Shown here piece after piece: positions 44,353-57,272 of a stretch of 64,000 nt of DNA. This DNA is from Siniperca chuatsi (Eukaryota > Chordata > Actinopteri > Centrarchiformes > Sinipercidae), in the NCBI RefSeq assembly GCF_020085105.1, contig NC_058055.1, forward strand, positions 12,964,322 to 13,028,321, in the 5' to 3' direction. A program made the position numbers and the translations under genes. Each line of letters starts with the position of its first letter. Position 1 is the stretch's first letter. The notes beneath the pieces are model-generated. The model saw nothing but the letters and a program-made list of their open reading frames with translations. It searched no databases and had not been told where the DNA came from.

Positions 44353-45979
44353 GTCTGTATGTGAACGCACTTAATGATCCAGTGGCCTTGTTTTACGCTT
44401 GGTGAACGTCTTGCAGGCTTTTTGTTCCCTTTTGCCGTCTCTGAGAAGGAGGTGTAGTGACGGCAGTCCCTTTTTCTACTCTCCCTCCCCCCCAGCACAC
44501 ACAGAGCCCCTTTCAAACCCTTCAAGCAGGTAAACAAGATGGAGGATGAGGAGGAGGGCCAGATTAGACAGACCCCTGCTTGTGTCCTAACCTTACCCTC
44601 TCTCCATCTCTCACACGGAGTGTTAAGACTTTTTTAACAACACATTCCTCAGAGTTAATCAGTGTTTTCCCTGCCTTGTTCAGTCACGAGATGTCAGAGC
44701 AGCTGCTATGTTACTGCAAACATGCCACTGACTGTTCCCGTCTTCCCTGCTCTGCCTCTCGGTGTATTCCTCCCTCTGTTTGTTCTCTTTACCTTTATAA
44801 CTCAAGAGGTGGAGCCACTGGCTGTATTTACATACTGTATGTTTCCACTGTCAAGGAAACCAGCTGAGCCTCTCTTGTGCAAACACTCCCAAACACACAC
44901 ATACACTTGCACACTCACACACACTCACCAAACAGGAAGACTATTACCTGTTTGGTGTGAGTTGGCTGGGAGCTGTCAGGTAAGAAAGACTTAATTTTTG
45001 TTTCTTCGAAGTCAGGACGAACAAGAGTTAACACAGGTTCTGTTAGTTCTTGTTATGGAAACAGATGATGTTAAAGTAGGAATGAGTTCATTACTTTGCT
45101 TTTACATTGCTTTTAATACATTCTAAATCGGATGACAGCATGGTTTCATGGTAGCGAGAGGTAACAGGTGAGATGGCAGATGGTGACGTCACATTTAAAT
45201 GTCATGGGAGACTGAGATTTCAGAGGACAACTATATTGTGACCAAAATTTAGTTTATATACACAGAATTTATATAGACGTGATCCTGCAGTGACTGGAAA
45301 TAACAATGTGTGGTAACAGCGTCTTATCAAGCCTTATTTTGGGCAAAAAAAACATTTTTTAAGACGAGCTTGGTGGTAACTGTTTCTCAATGATTTGGCT
45401 AGAATTGATTACTTCAAATTCAAGACATTGTTGTATTTGTGGGAAATTGTGGAGAACAATGCCTTAGGAATTTAGGGAGGGGAGCAAAACAAAGATAATA
45501 GTGGAGCTGGTATTTCGGTCAGAGTAACAAAAGCACCTGTCAGACAAAAGACCTCCTTAAAGGCCATGTGAGATTATATTACTAGAAAAAACTCATACCT
45601 GACATTCATACAGGTTATCATACATGTCCTGAATTTCACAGTTACAGTTAATCTGTTTATAGTCTTTACTCTGTGTTATTGAAGGTCTTTTCTTGCCCAC
45701 AGAGTTATCTGTGAAGAAGAGAAAAGTCGATTTGAATGATACCAGCATAAGGATCATTGGCACCACAGTGAGGAACAAGTTTAGCAGAGACATACTCCGG
45801 ATTACAAAATTGGAAAATAAACTCATCAAACCACCACAGACCAGACCGTCAAGAAACAGAAAAGGACTTTACAAAAGTTCATGGCTGTCCACCTGCCACT
45901 TGTGTGAGTGTGGATTACAAGTCCAAGGACCTGGGATGATGCTTTCTAACTGACTCCTACAAGCCTGCAACTGTCAACA
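44353..45979. other. Intergenic region between mia and the BICD-like gene
   Basis: Spacer between divergent genes. A splice acceptor-like TTGCCCACAG at about 45693-45702 may mark a 5' untranslated exon of the downstream gene, but this is not established. No other gene seen. Confidence 0.5.
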
Positions 45980-48900
45980 ATGTTCACCCCCAAGAAAAAC
46001 AGTCTTCCCTCCCCGTGCCTGGAGGACTCCTTCTTCCCTCTCTCCTCATCCTCCACAGTCTCACTCTCCTTTGCTCTCCCCTCATCCACATCGTCCCCTG
46101 GCAGCAGTGACAGCGGAGGAGGGATAGAGACGGATCTGATACTAGCTGCAGAGCTGGGACAGGCTTTACTGGAGAAGAATGAGGAGCTGGCAACCACAGT
46201 GGAGCAGAGGGAGAGGGAGGTGGAGGTAAGGATAAAGCTGCTGTAAACACAGTTTTTCGTAACTATGCAAACAAAACAATATAGTGAGGTGGGAACAAAA
46301 GGAGCACCAAAAACATTTTACCATGAACAAGCAAATTACATTTGAGTTATTCTAGCCTGCAGGGCAATCATTATAAAGGTGGAAACACTTGTAAGTCTGT
46401 AACTAACAACGATCAAGGTTCAATTTATTCCACCTTAAAAAATGGAAATTACAGTTCTCCCATCCTAATATAGTCCCTCACTTTTGTCTCTGCATATCAC
46501 ATAAACATAAAACAATTAGTCAGAGGACTATAGTTAAGTACGAGAATCGTGCAGAAAGAAGTTAAATGTATTTAGATATTATTTTTATTATTAGAAGCTG
46601 TAAAAAGTGGTAGCAGCAATGTTAGCATTTTTATTGTTGTTGTTTTGAACACCGCTGGTTTTCTGTAAGTATTTTCCCTCTAAGTTATTTAAATTCATTC
46701 CTTACACTGCAGGTATAAATCTGTCCCTGATATAGAGTCAAAATTAACAGGATAGGCCTTTTTCACTCTAGACATTTTGACTTGTTGCAATAGGAAAAGC
46801 ACAGGTGTAAATAATAAAATGAATGATGGCTGAATTCCATTTAGCTGCTTCGGTTTCAGGGACACTTGAATAGAACAGAGCCATTGTTAATGTTATTAGT
46901 AACAAGTGAAAATGCATTTTATTACCACACAGCTAGGCTGGTGGAATTAATCTCAGTCAGTAATCAGTGCAAACATAAATTACATAAATGTCCTGTGATT
47001 TTACGACTATGACAAGTCAAAATGTCTGCTGTGAAAAGGGCCTTTGGTTTTTAAGGACCAGTGTCACTGAATCTAATCTTGTCCTCAACAAGACACATTT
47101 CACTTCACATTCAAAGTAACAAGAATACAGACATAAAATGATCCATGTATTTTAGTGTTTGATATTATCATGTTGCCTTGAAGCCACTTAATGTTGTGTT
47201 TAATGTCTCAGGCTTTACAGCAGGAGAAGCATGTTCTTCAGAGGAAGCTGGAGATGAATGAACTGACATCTGGGCAGAGAGAGGCAGAGCTGACAGCAGA
47301 TTTAGCTGCCTTAAGGGCTGAGCTGGAGCGACATCACAGCCAGGGACGCGACCGACGAAAGGATGAGAGTGAACAGCTGACTCAGTTAGCCAACCATAAC
47401 CAACGCTTGGTGGAGCAGCTAGCAGAGGTTAGCTTATACTACCAGAGAATAGGCAGCCTGAACCCTGCCTTAATGAACTGCTAACCCACCAAAGAGAACA
47501 TCGCAATTATGCTGTTAGAATAAACAGAATCTAGGCGTATGAGTGTTGTTTATGTGTAGGAATTGTCTGCGTGTGTCTGGTGTCGCTGTCACACAGACAG
47601 GAACAATGCAGGCTAGCAGGTTTTGGGAGTCCCACCTTTGTCACTCATTGAACAATAGATACATTTCTCAACTTTTTCTCACCCATCTAGGCTGTAACAC
47701 TGGAACACACCTTGAGGACTGAGCTTCGTTCCCTCAGAGAAGAGATGGAAGAATCATCTTTCAGCCGAAATATCAACTTCACACAATTACAGAACATACA
47801 TGCAGAGGTATACTTAACAGTCACTTGTTTTGCACAAGTAATTCAATGCCAAAGTAACTGCCGCAGTTTTAGTGTGACAGTCACAAACATATTATGCTAT
47901 CTTGAATGCTGCAGGATAGTAGGTCACACACAAAAAGCATTACATTTGCAATATGGCCAAATAGTATGAAATTATAATACAAAGTGAGAGTAAGGAGAGC
48001 TGGTTTTAAGTCTTATGGGGCAAGTCCAAGTCAAGTTTCAAGTCCTGTCAAAGCATGTCCTTGATCAAGTCCGTTGCCCGCCTTTAAGGTCTCTGTATAC
48101 TGACCATTAAATAACATGGCATTTAAACATTTTAATTACAAAGCTGTGTTAACAGTGTTTTCATATAGGTAAAACCAAGTCCTTTCAAAGAATTATGCCT
48201 AATATTTAAATATTCAAGATGTGCTATCCAAGGCCCGCCTGCCCGACTTGTAGACATAAGTATCCATATAAAGCATCAAAATAGGATTCATGTATTCTAC
48301 TCTATCTGAAATAAATGACATTTATTTATTATGCTGAACATTTATAAATGTTGGCAATAATTTCAGTTACCACTCTTTCATTGCACCATTTATTCAGTAT
48401 TTTATGTTTATCCATCTTTCTTTTCTTCCCGTACAGAACAGAGTTTTGCTGGAGCGGCTGTCGCACATGGAAGCACAACTAAAAGGATCACAGGAGCACA
48501 GCAATAGACTCTACATTGAGAGAGAGCAACTGAGAGATAGACTGTCAGAACTACAAACGAAACTGAGAGAGAAAGAAGCAGAGGTGAGGATCAGAGACTG
48601 GCTACTATTTACGATGAACTGCAGCATTGAAAGATAAAGCCTGAGGGAGAATCATGTGCTGCAGGAGATATTACTCAACAGAAGCCACTAACACGACTGC
48701 TTTTAAGCTCTTGATCTGTGTGTGTGTGCTTGTGCCTGTTGCTCACTGTGTGTGTGGTTGTGTGTGTTTGTGTGTATATGTAGATAGAGCAGGAGCAGGG
48801 AGTGGTGTTTGAGTTGAGAACCGTGAATCGCTCTCTACAGCAGAACGCTCTGAACCTAGGAGAAGAGAACATTCTGGACAGTAGACACACACAACCTTTG

Positions 48901-50681
48901 TCACTGCTTAGTGAAATTCAGCAATCACAGGTACACACATACACATACACACACTGAGTAACTGCACTGACAAGTTTCATGTGCTAGTGTGTACTAATTC
49001 TGACCCTGTAGCCTTCTGACATCCTTCTTTTGATAGTTTGAGACTGAACCCGTCTCCAAAATTCCCAACCACTTCGTAGCCAAATTTGCATCGAAAGCAC
49101 AAACACCTAGTAATAAGTGTTTTGACCTTACTGACCTTCCTATCTGTTGTGTTGTTGTGTATATCTCTCCTGCTAACCAGACTAAAGAAGCTCTTCTAGC
49201 TCACTCCACAGTCCTGCAAGCAAGAGATGAAGAGATACGAGCACTCGCAGAGGAGGTCTGTTGAACTGTATACAACCACACATACGCTTTTCACAAACAC
49301 ACTTAGAGGACATACTGCGATTTGTTGCTGGTTTCCATTTCAGTGGGTTAAGGTTGCCTGGAATGGGTGAAAATCCTTGCTACTATGTATATAGTTCTAT
49401 ATATCTAGAATATACATGCCTGACAAATCGAGGAGCGTGGTTAGCTGTTTAAATATATTAGAAAGGTAGGCTAAACTTTAAAAGGGGAAGAACAGAGTGT
49501 AGCCTAACATCAATATATTTAAATTTTAATCAATGAAATCAGACCACTTGCATCTTGCTACAGTTAAAGTCCCCCTCCACTCAAAAATGCTAATTGTTAC
49601 TTAATTTGGATGTTTGACTTTCACTGTGTAATATTATGTGTGGGCAGAGTTTGATAGAAGACTGTTTCATCTGTTGAAGGGGGAAAGCTTCTTTGTGCTC
49701 GCATTAAATCTGAGATTATTTTGTGACATCACAACTAGTTTGGAGCCAATCGTGGTCCAGTATGCAATTTACACCTGTGTGATGTGTAAACGTAAAACTT
49801 CCACATCATATACACTGACATTTCAGTGAAGTAGGAGACATCCTGTGTCCAGTACTAGAAAAATATTTGTATATTCATAGATTCTAGATTTTTCAATAAA
49901 GGAGGAGTATATGTAATTGTAAGAATTTTTAACTAATTTATTGAATTTATGTTGTGGAAAAACCATATGAGACAGGTCAGGAGGGGATCATTAAAATGTA
50001 TGGACATAATGGAGTATTTTTAGGAAAAATAAAATGTCATGATCATTACAATATGTATGCCTTTCAATTTCACACTTTGCAGCTACAATCTCAACGAGAG
50101 GAGCTGGAGTCTTTGAGGGAAGAAATCAAGCCATTTAGAAGCAGTCCTGGAATGCCAAGCTACAGGTAACGCTACACAACAACATATTTGTTTATTTGAT
50201 TTGAATTCATCGCATTTCATTTGAACCCACAGTGGCAATTTACAGTATGTTTTGCTAATCATCATATCAATGTCCAGTTCTTTAGAGAGTGAACTGGCCA
50301 CGATGCGTCAGGAGAAAGAAACACTAACTCAGCAGCTTCTCAACACCATCAAACACAAGGTGGTGCTGTCTCAAGAGCTGGAGGCCTGGCAGGTGAGTCT
50401 GTGTGCTGGGATATACAATTCTAAATCTTGTCTTTTGGCAACACATTTAAAATAGTTCAGTGTACAAGCAGAATATTGCATTTCCATGTGAACCTTTCAT
50501 CTTGTTGCAGGAGGACATGCGGTTGGTGATCAATCAACAGGTGCAGCAAAGGGAGGAGGAGAGACAGAGGGAAAAACAGCAAGAGAAAGACAACACAGTA
50601 GGATTCCAAAGAAGCAAGTCTTTGAGAGTGAAAGGAGAAGGAGGGAAAGGATTCTTCTCTTCCTTTTTCAAAGACAAATGA
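45980..50681 (+). CDS. BICD family-like cargo adapter (bicdl1/bicdl2-like)
   Basis: These coiled-coil adapters link dynein-dynactin to Rab-bearing vesicles. Nine exons, 45980-46225, 47212-47427, 47691-47807, 48437-48583, 48784-48930, 49181-49255, 50083-50165, 50278-50392 and 50511-50681, encode 438 residues; most junctions are in phase 0. After a Ser/Pro-rich start, residues about 52-70 hold the CC1 box with the AAELG motif (56-60), known in BICD proteins to bind the dynein light intermediate chain. The rest is nearly continuous coiled coil, with family landmarks SLLSEIQQSQ and LSQELEAWQEDMRLVINQQV and a basic-aromatic tail ending GKGFFSSFFKDK. It is shorter than human BICDL1 (about 570 residues). 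The paralogue (bicdl1, bicdl2 or the fish bicdl2-like gene) could not be settled, so no symbol is given. Confidence 0.85.
49563..49835. repeat. Possible MITE or SINE-like interspersed repeat
   Basis: Starts AGTTAAAGTCCCCCTCCACT and contains GTGACATCACAACTAGTTTG and GGAGCCAATCGTGGTCC, strings I recall as recurrent in fish introns. It lies in the large intron between exons 6 and 7 of the BICD-like gene. Ends and family are uncertain. Confidence 0.35.
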
Positions 50682-50873
50682 CAAAGAAAAGAGGCATCGG
50701 TTAAACGGAGTATCAGCCTTTATCTTTGCCACTGTGAGCTTATTCTGCCAGATAATGTACAGTGTAATCTGTTATCAGCATCAACAAATGAAATGTTTAC
50801 ATACCTCATATTTGAATATATTTGTATATATATATGTACAGTATATCAGTAATTTCAGTTTTTAGGACTTTGT

Positions 50874-50879
50874 ATTAAA
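50874..50879 (+). other. Polyadenylation signal (ATTAAA) of the BICD-like gene
   Basis: The variant hexamer ATTAAA lies 193 bp after the stop codon, in AT-rich sequence. It is the first plausible signal. Confidence 0.4.
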
Positions 50880-50899
50880 ACTTTAAAGCCACCATTGAA

Positions 50900-53623
50900 T
50901 CTCTATTGGGTGTTTCATAATCTGTTGGTTGTTTTATTTTTTTGGTCACAAAAGGAGAGAAACTGGAGGAAAATAACAGCTTCTGGTGAGTTCTGAGTTC
51001 AGTCAGAGGCTGACCTGAACACAAACACACAGGCACACTCCCCCAGGGACACAGTCGGTGTGTTCATTGCTAGCTAGCTTACAGCTAATGTCTGTACAGT
51101 ACGTTGGCTGTGTGTGCCAAAAAAACACATCATAACAGTCCAACTGTCAAATTTGCGCGAATGACGCAAGGTGAACTTTTGCTTCACTTTCTGTCTGAAC
51201 ACACCTTGAGGCACAACAAGCTGAACTGAATACAAAACAGACATATTATGGCCTTATAAAGCTGTTGATATTAGCAAACTATTGATATTATTAACTATTT
51301 AAACATCCAGCAGCCTTGGAGCAACATTAACATTCATTTGGAGTCTCTGGTGTTTCTGGCCACCCGATAAATGTCCAATATTCACTCTCCTTTTAGCTTT
51401 GTTTTGGTCATTAACAATTCCTGAGAAAAATGTATCTGGCTGTTTAGCTTGCAAGATGCTAAACTATGTACATAGATTCAAAACAATGATGGAGGATAAA
51501 AGCACCTTGGTGCTGAGGGTAAGTTCAGAGTTAAGGGGCGATCACACAGACACGCACCGCTACAGGTACAGACAACTAAAAAGCTGGTGTGCCTGTGGAG
51601 TGGGGCTGCATGCGCCCCTGCTCCATAGCTCTCTCACAGTCCAACAGTTAGCCTATTTATCGGCATAATAAACAGCATTATACTCCTCAGATTCACCTAT
51701 AAGTGACCCCTTTCGTATTACATGTAGTCATTTGACCCATAGTTAATATTAAAAATATTCATTAGTAGAAATTTAAAGAAGCTAGATGTAAGAATTTTTA
51801 GTTTAAAACATTCAAAAATTAACTAAAATTATCAACAGAACGTGAAGAGTAACAGTTTTGACGTTATATCAAAGACGTCTATGTGTTGCAGACTGAAGGT
51901 ATTATGCTAACCAGTTATCCCTGGCCAGTCCTGTCTTGTAATACCACTTTATACCTCAAGAACAAGAGTTATCACTGGCGTTGCTTTCCACCACTGGAGA
52001 CAGTTCTTGACGAGTAAAGCGATGAAGTCTGATGCTGAACTCGCAATGTTTCTTCTAGACTGGAAAGTAAATATCTGTTAATGTTAATTTGTTTGGAGTA
52101 TGAATGTGACAGGTGGTCAATTCTTACCTATAGCCTAGCTCCTTTAAAACACAATGAATGCACAGTGTTATATCTATAGAACTGCAATGTATTATGACAA
52201 ATACTAATGGGGAAGAAAAAATTAAAACAGTAACTATGATAGAAATAACATCTTTAATAAATTAAGTCCAAAAAGACAGTCACTCCCTTCCACTTCTCTC
52301 TATGCTTATATTACACAATGTATAAATACTACATAAGCAACATTTGTTATGTTAAACAGGACTGGAAATACCCAGAAGCAGCGTGAGTAGTGCAGGTTGC
52401 ATACAGGTCAGTGTTTCTATCTATATACATACAGTACAGTCCTGGCTCAGTAGTGTCAGTGCATAGCTGCTCTCATATCCCTCAGCTGGAGGTTAGTATA
52501 TATGGAGCAGCATCTTTTCTCTTAGAGTCAACAGGCTGTGTGGTATCTCACACACTTTTTATATGCTTGCAAAAAAAAGTGCACACAATCAAACTCATAA
52601 TCACTTACTCACACACACAATATTTTAAAAATAATATTGGCGTTTTAGCATGATTTCACTCGTTTTACATTTCTGCCGACCACTTTTTAGATTGATCCTT
52701 TAGGCATTAGTTTGTGTGAAAATCAGCTCACAGAGACTGGCCTGAGATAAGTGACAATTTAAGTGTTTTTTCTCTGTTAGTATCATGAGGTAATGCTGAG
52801 GGCAGCCATATTTCCAAACCTCATCCATGTTGGTGCATTCAAGCAATCAGAAGCCCCCACATTCAAGATTTGGGAGACAGATGCATTGGTGAGCTATGCT
52901 GAATAAAACGCACAAGAAAAACAATAAACCAATATGGACATTGAGAAAAGAATAATTTGGTCATTTGTATTACCTGTCCCAAGCAGGTTTCCTGTTTCTA
53001 CAAGTTGAGTTTCAAATGATACTGCATGAATGTAAACCAATGGCTGCCAGGAAGATTAGAAAAATCATGTAAGAGTTTTACAGACGATGGTGTGCTTAAG
53101 AAAATGGTCGACAGAAAGGTCAGGTATACAAGAATTATAGTTAATGGGCTGTAACATGACAAACACTACTATCTTTCAATATACAATATACATTAAGTTT
53201 CTTTATGACTACCTACAGTATAAAACTTTTATTTATTTTCAGTACAGTATGCCTCTTATCCTTTCTGTTTCCATTGTCCAGAAGGTGATGTGCAGTCTGA
53301 TTTCCAGGGGACAGTAACACATCTCCAGTCACAGTTGAGCCTCTCACAATGTTCATCCATTTTTCCTGTTTAATCTTATTGTCACCTAATCAGAAAACAT
53401 CACCTCAGTTTTGAGAGGTAGGTTGCAAGATGAGATGCATCGATTTAAGGAAACATTTTGGGCTCCAACCCCGACACAATCCACGGTACTCAGGTGTTTG
53501 TAGTAAGCATTTTAGTGACGCTGATAAACCTTGGAAGATCAGGTCATCATGAAGCCTCTGAAATAGGTCTCTGGATGGGTGTCCTGACAGCAGGTAGTGA
53601 TTCCAGCTGGGGTAATTGGAGAA
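50900..53623. other. Intergenic region between the BICD-like gene and tomm40l
   Basis: Spacer between two convergent genes. No conserved coding exon or RNA gene was recognised on either strand. Confidence 0.55.
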
Positions 53624-53767
53624 TTATCCCACGTTGATGCCTAGGCCCACTTGCAGCTTGTCACCTCTGTGATTTACGAAGGCACCCATGATCAGGGTGG
53701 CAGGGAGCGGGGTCAGACGCTTCTCCAACACGCCTCCTATTATGCACCGACTGTTTATCATACCTGA

Positions 53768-53826
<59 letters not shown>

Positions 53827-56013
53827 GTCTCATATACTGTATGTTTTCTTAATAGCCTTCATTGAGCTTGACATTTGACTCAAAGTTGCAGAAAGAAATT
53901 TACCTCGAAAGACCATGTTGGCCTCTGGGAGTTCCATCTGGTACCCAAATGAGGTTGTGGTCTCCTGTGTCCTGGTGCTGGCTTCAAACTCCACCCCAAC
54001 TTGGATCTGGTGAACACAAACACACGCAAATGCACATTTTCAATATGCACCTAAAGTAAATGGTATGTTCAAAAAGTATGGTGGTATTTGCTGTACCTGT
54101 TTGTTGGCTCTGTGATAGTAGCTAGCATGGGCACCTCCTTTCCCAGCATTCAACGTCACCACCCAGTTTGGTCCTGCATGGAGAGACAGAAAAAAGGTTT
54201 AAACGCTGCTGCGAAATCAAGCAAAACAGATCAGGAAAGATACCAGCTCAAATAAATCAGATGTTTGAAGCAGATTCACAATTTAACACAAAATCTCACT
54301 TGAGTACTGTCCAGCCAAAGTAAGAATTCCTCCTTCCTCTGCTCGGCCCCGATGGTAGACTAGCTCCCCTCCTAACACAAGCCCAGAAGACACACTCTGC
54401 AGGAAGTGTGCGACGAGGATAACTGTGCAAGAGAAACACACACAGATACATTTGACTGATTGCAATAGTACTTTTTTCTAATATCGGTGGATAATGATAT
54501 CATGCCAATATTTTGATGCATCTTTATCAGGAACTAATGATGACTGTAAAAACTGAGTGATGCTCAGGTGAGGTTCTTATCATTCCACCTGTCATATCTC
54601 ACCTGACTCTCTAAGGACGTCTGGGTTGGCTACTGTCACAGCAGTGGTGAAGTCGTTCCCTCTGTACTCAGTTTCAAACTGCCACGTTACAAACTGGGAC
54701 TGCTGGGTCTAAAACACAATCAATTCGAACATTAAGTTGTTTACAGCAAACAGCATTCATTTTGTGTAAAGCAAGTGATTTGTAGTGTCTGAACATGGGA
54801 TGGGATAGATGGGTTTAAGGAAAGACATTAGGATCTCACCTGGAACACTGTTCTGGCTCGTACACGCTCAGTGAGATGCAGCAGAGCGTGAGCGTTCAGA
54901 CTGCCTGAAGAGTCCATCTCACCGATCAATGCTGGGGCATCCTAAAATGTGAGGAAGGATCAAGATGCAGCATACGGCTAAGCACATTAATGATAAAATA
55001 GTGGTAACATATTTATTATGTGCTGACTCGTGCTTGACCTTGTCCTTGCTGTAATCATCAGACTGCAGATGCTCCACGTGGAATCGATAGTACGAAGGAC
55101 TGACAGCACTGAGGTGGAGAGCATGACTGACCTGGAAGCAAACACATACATCATGTTAAAGATAAGGCATTATAAAATTTTCCAGATGTAAGAGATTTAC
55201 ACCCTTATTATCTTTACATGCAACAAGTTGATTAAACGTAAATTAATGTGGGTGAAAGAGTCACCTTGAAGAAGCTGCTCAGCGTTTTATTGAGGATCAT
55301 CTTGACTCCCTCAATCTGTTGAGGAAAAACATCTGGGGAGATTGAGAGAAAAACAGACAGATCAAAAACATTAATATCACATTTTGTGGATTTACATGCA
55401 CTGTAATCATCTGATTATTCCCCATTTCTAAAAGTGACTGATTTCAGAAATACTCAATGAAAATACAGAGTTTCATTTTTCAGATTAAGGGATTATAAGT
55501 AACCAACTTTTTTCTCTAGAGATACATTATTACTGGGCCACGAAAACCATTGTTTACAGAGTTCAGTAGTAAAAATACACTTTTACACATTATTTTGTTC
55601 AGAGCAAACAATCAAACAATGTAAAACATATTCAGCCATTGTACCTTCAAGAAAAACAGTTGTAGCCTTAATGCAAGAAGATGTTTGCTTTTACACCACA
55701 TACAAAATGCTTTTTGCATCAAGCATACAATTTCCTGACTACTTTTCTCTATGTATTGCCTGCTCTGTGGTCAGCACCTCTTTAAACATGGTGTATACGC
55801 CACAGTTCTTGCTTTTTAGCCACACATACCTTTGCAGCTCCTGTGGAGAGAGTGAAAGCTGCCCGGGTTGGGTAGGCGGCCATCTCTTCTCTCCCAGCGT
55901 GGAGGACTGTCCCAGTAAGCAGGATGAGCGTTCCAACGAAATAGAGGGGGGTCCACGGAGAAAGGCCAGTTCTGATGGCCCGGACCGGAAGACAAAGCCA
56001 GAACGCTGCCCAT
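53624..56013 (-). CDS. tomm40l: TOM40-like mitochondrial import channel
   Basis: TOMM40L is a paralogue of TOM40, the beta-barrel pore that passes precursor proteins across the outer mitochondrial membrane. Nine exons on the minus strand, 55830-56013, 55265-55332, 55039-55131, 54840-54941, 54603-54708, 54300-54422, 54097-54173, 53904-54006 and 53624-53763, splice in phase to 331 residues (human TOMM40L 308). The start at 56011-56013 gives MGSVLAL, like the human MGNTLGL. Family landmarks in order are [92 protein letters not shown] and LEKRLTPLP. The C-terminal strand [11 protein letters not shown] carries the beta-signal used for membrane insertion. VAHFLQ and ANMVFRG favour TOMM40L over TOMM40. 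Exon 1 is longer than in mammals. Confidence 0.93.
53770..53824. repeat. (CA)n microsatellite
   Basis: About 27 CA units in the last tomm40l intron, six bases from the exon 9 acceptor. On the minus strand it forms a GT-rich stretch instead of the usual pyrimidine tract. Confidence 0.95.
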
Positions 56014-57272
56014 GTGGGTGCAACACTTCCTACAAGACATAAAGAAACAAAGGAAAGATGTATCATGATTTATCCCATTTATTTATCTCACCTGCAGCCT
56101 GTACCTACACTATTTAAAGCCAGACTCACAAAGGCAGAGCATAAAACCTTCTCTGAAATACCATTTACAGAAAAGAAAACATATATTCCTTGGTCAAATA
56201 GAGTATAGACAATGTTCTGACTACAAATAATATAAAAGAACAACCCCTCAACTCACAGACAGAGTTACAGAAGATTCGTCGAAGATTCTGAACAAAATTG
56301 AATGACTACAAACTTACTTACTTATTTACATTTATTTTGCTAGTTCTTTAAATTGGTTTATATTGGATTTAAAACTTGAGTTGCAAGAATGATTACGACT
56401 ATGTGCATCATACAAGGCTGTCTGTTGTTTTCAAGTGCAGGTGCAGCAATTCCGTTAGCTAGCATGACCTTAGCATCAGCAAAAACAGACATATATATGC
56501 GCTAGTTGTTTTACTACCTACTTCCGTTGTTGTCAAGAGACCTTAAAATCCCGAGCGGAACTGAGAATCGCACATCAGAAAAACTGTCAGGTGAAATTTT
56601 AAGAGATAAACTACTAATACGCGATGCTGGGATCGACTGATGCTGCATATAGCTCTCTCCTCCAGATGTGATGCGCCACCCTGCAAATGTGTCCCTCTGG
56701 AAACATGACGGGAATCCTGTGGTCTGAAAAACTACGCTTTTTCATTACATGTATAAAACTCAATGGTAATGTTATTAAAATAATAACTATACGTTTTCAC
56801 CTACTTATCTTTAACTTAAGAGACATTAGTTTTGTTGTTTGGGGGCTTCGAGTGCTCCGGTAAACAGCGTAACGATCATTAAGTTTTGTTTCTTGTCGGA
56901 CTACTGTATCTGCGACACAACGTTCAACGCAAGCTGCTGCAGGTGAGATAATATTTTTCGGCTTTAATGTACTGCAGCGCCCAACACCGGGGAGCAGGAG
57001 AAGGTCAATGGCGTTACTCTACATTACAGTCAAAATAATTTTTGTTATTTGGCCGAGCCAGTCTTAGACACAAGATACGGACGTTTGTACTAAAATATGC
57101 AATTACTACGATCATATTAGACCGTGAAGAAGACTGAAGGCGGTCATTGTCACTCCTACGCGCGTCTCTTCCTTTCGCACTCAGAGCTATAAAAGAGGCA
57201 GCAGATTTTGGGACAACCTTTCTGGGAACTGAGTTTGTGAGTGTGTGTCCCTCATTTCCAGTTGGAGTGGAC
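56014..57272. promoter_or_regulatory. Shared upstream region of tomm40l and fdxacb1
   Basis: 1.26 kb between two divergent start codons. A CTACTTCCG string (about 56517) resembles an ETS site. No TATA box was recognised for either gene. A shared promoter is inferred from the head-to-head layout only; untranslated exons may lie here. Confidence 0.35.

Noticed and set aside
45693-45953. 86-residue basic ORF before the BICD-like gene
   Set aside because: No recognisable family; it more likely lies in the 5' untranslated region or intron of the downstream gene.
51399-51668. 89-residue ORF between the BICD-like gene and tomm40l
   Set aside because: No conserved motif and no plausible exon borders; treated as chance.
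57147-57272. In-frame N-terminal extension of fdxacb1 resembling a mitochondrial presequence
   Set aside because: The extension begins at TTG, not ATG; the first ATG is at 57273 and matches the human start.
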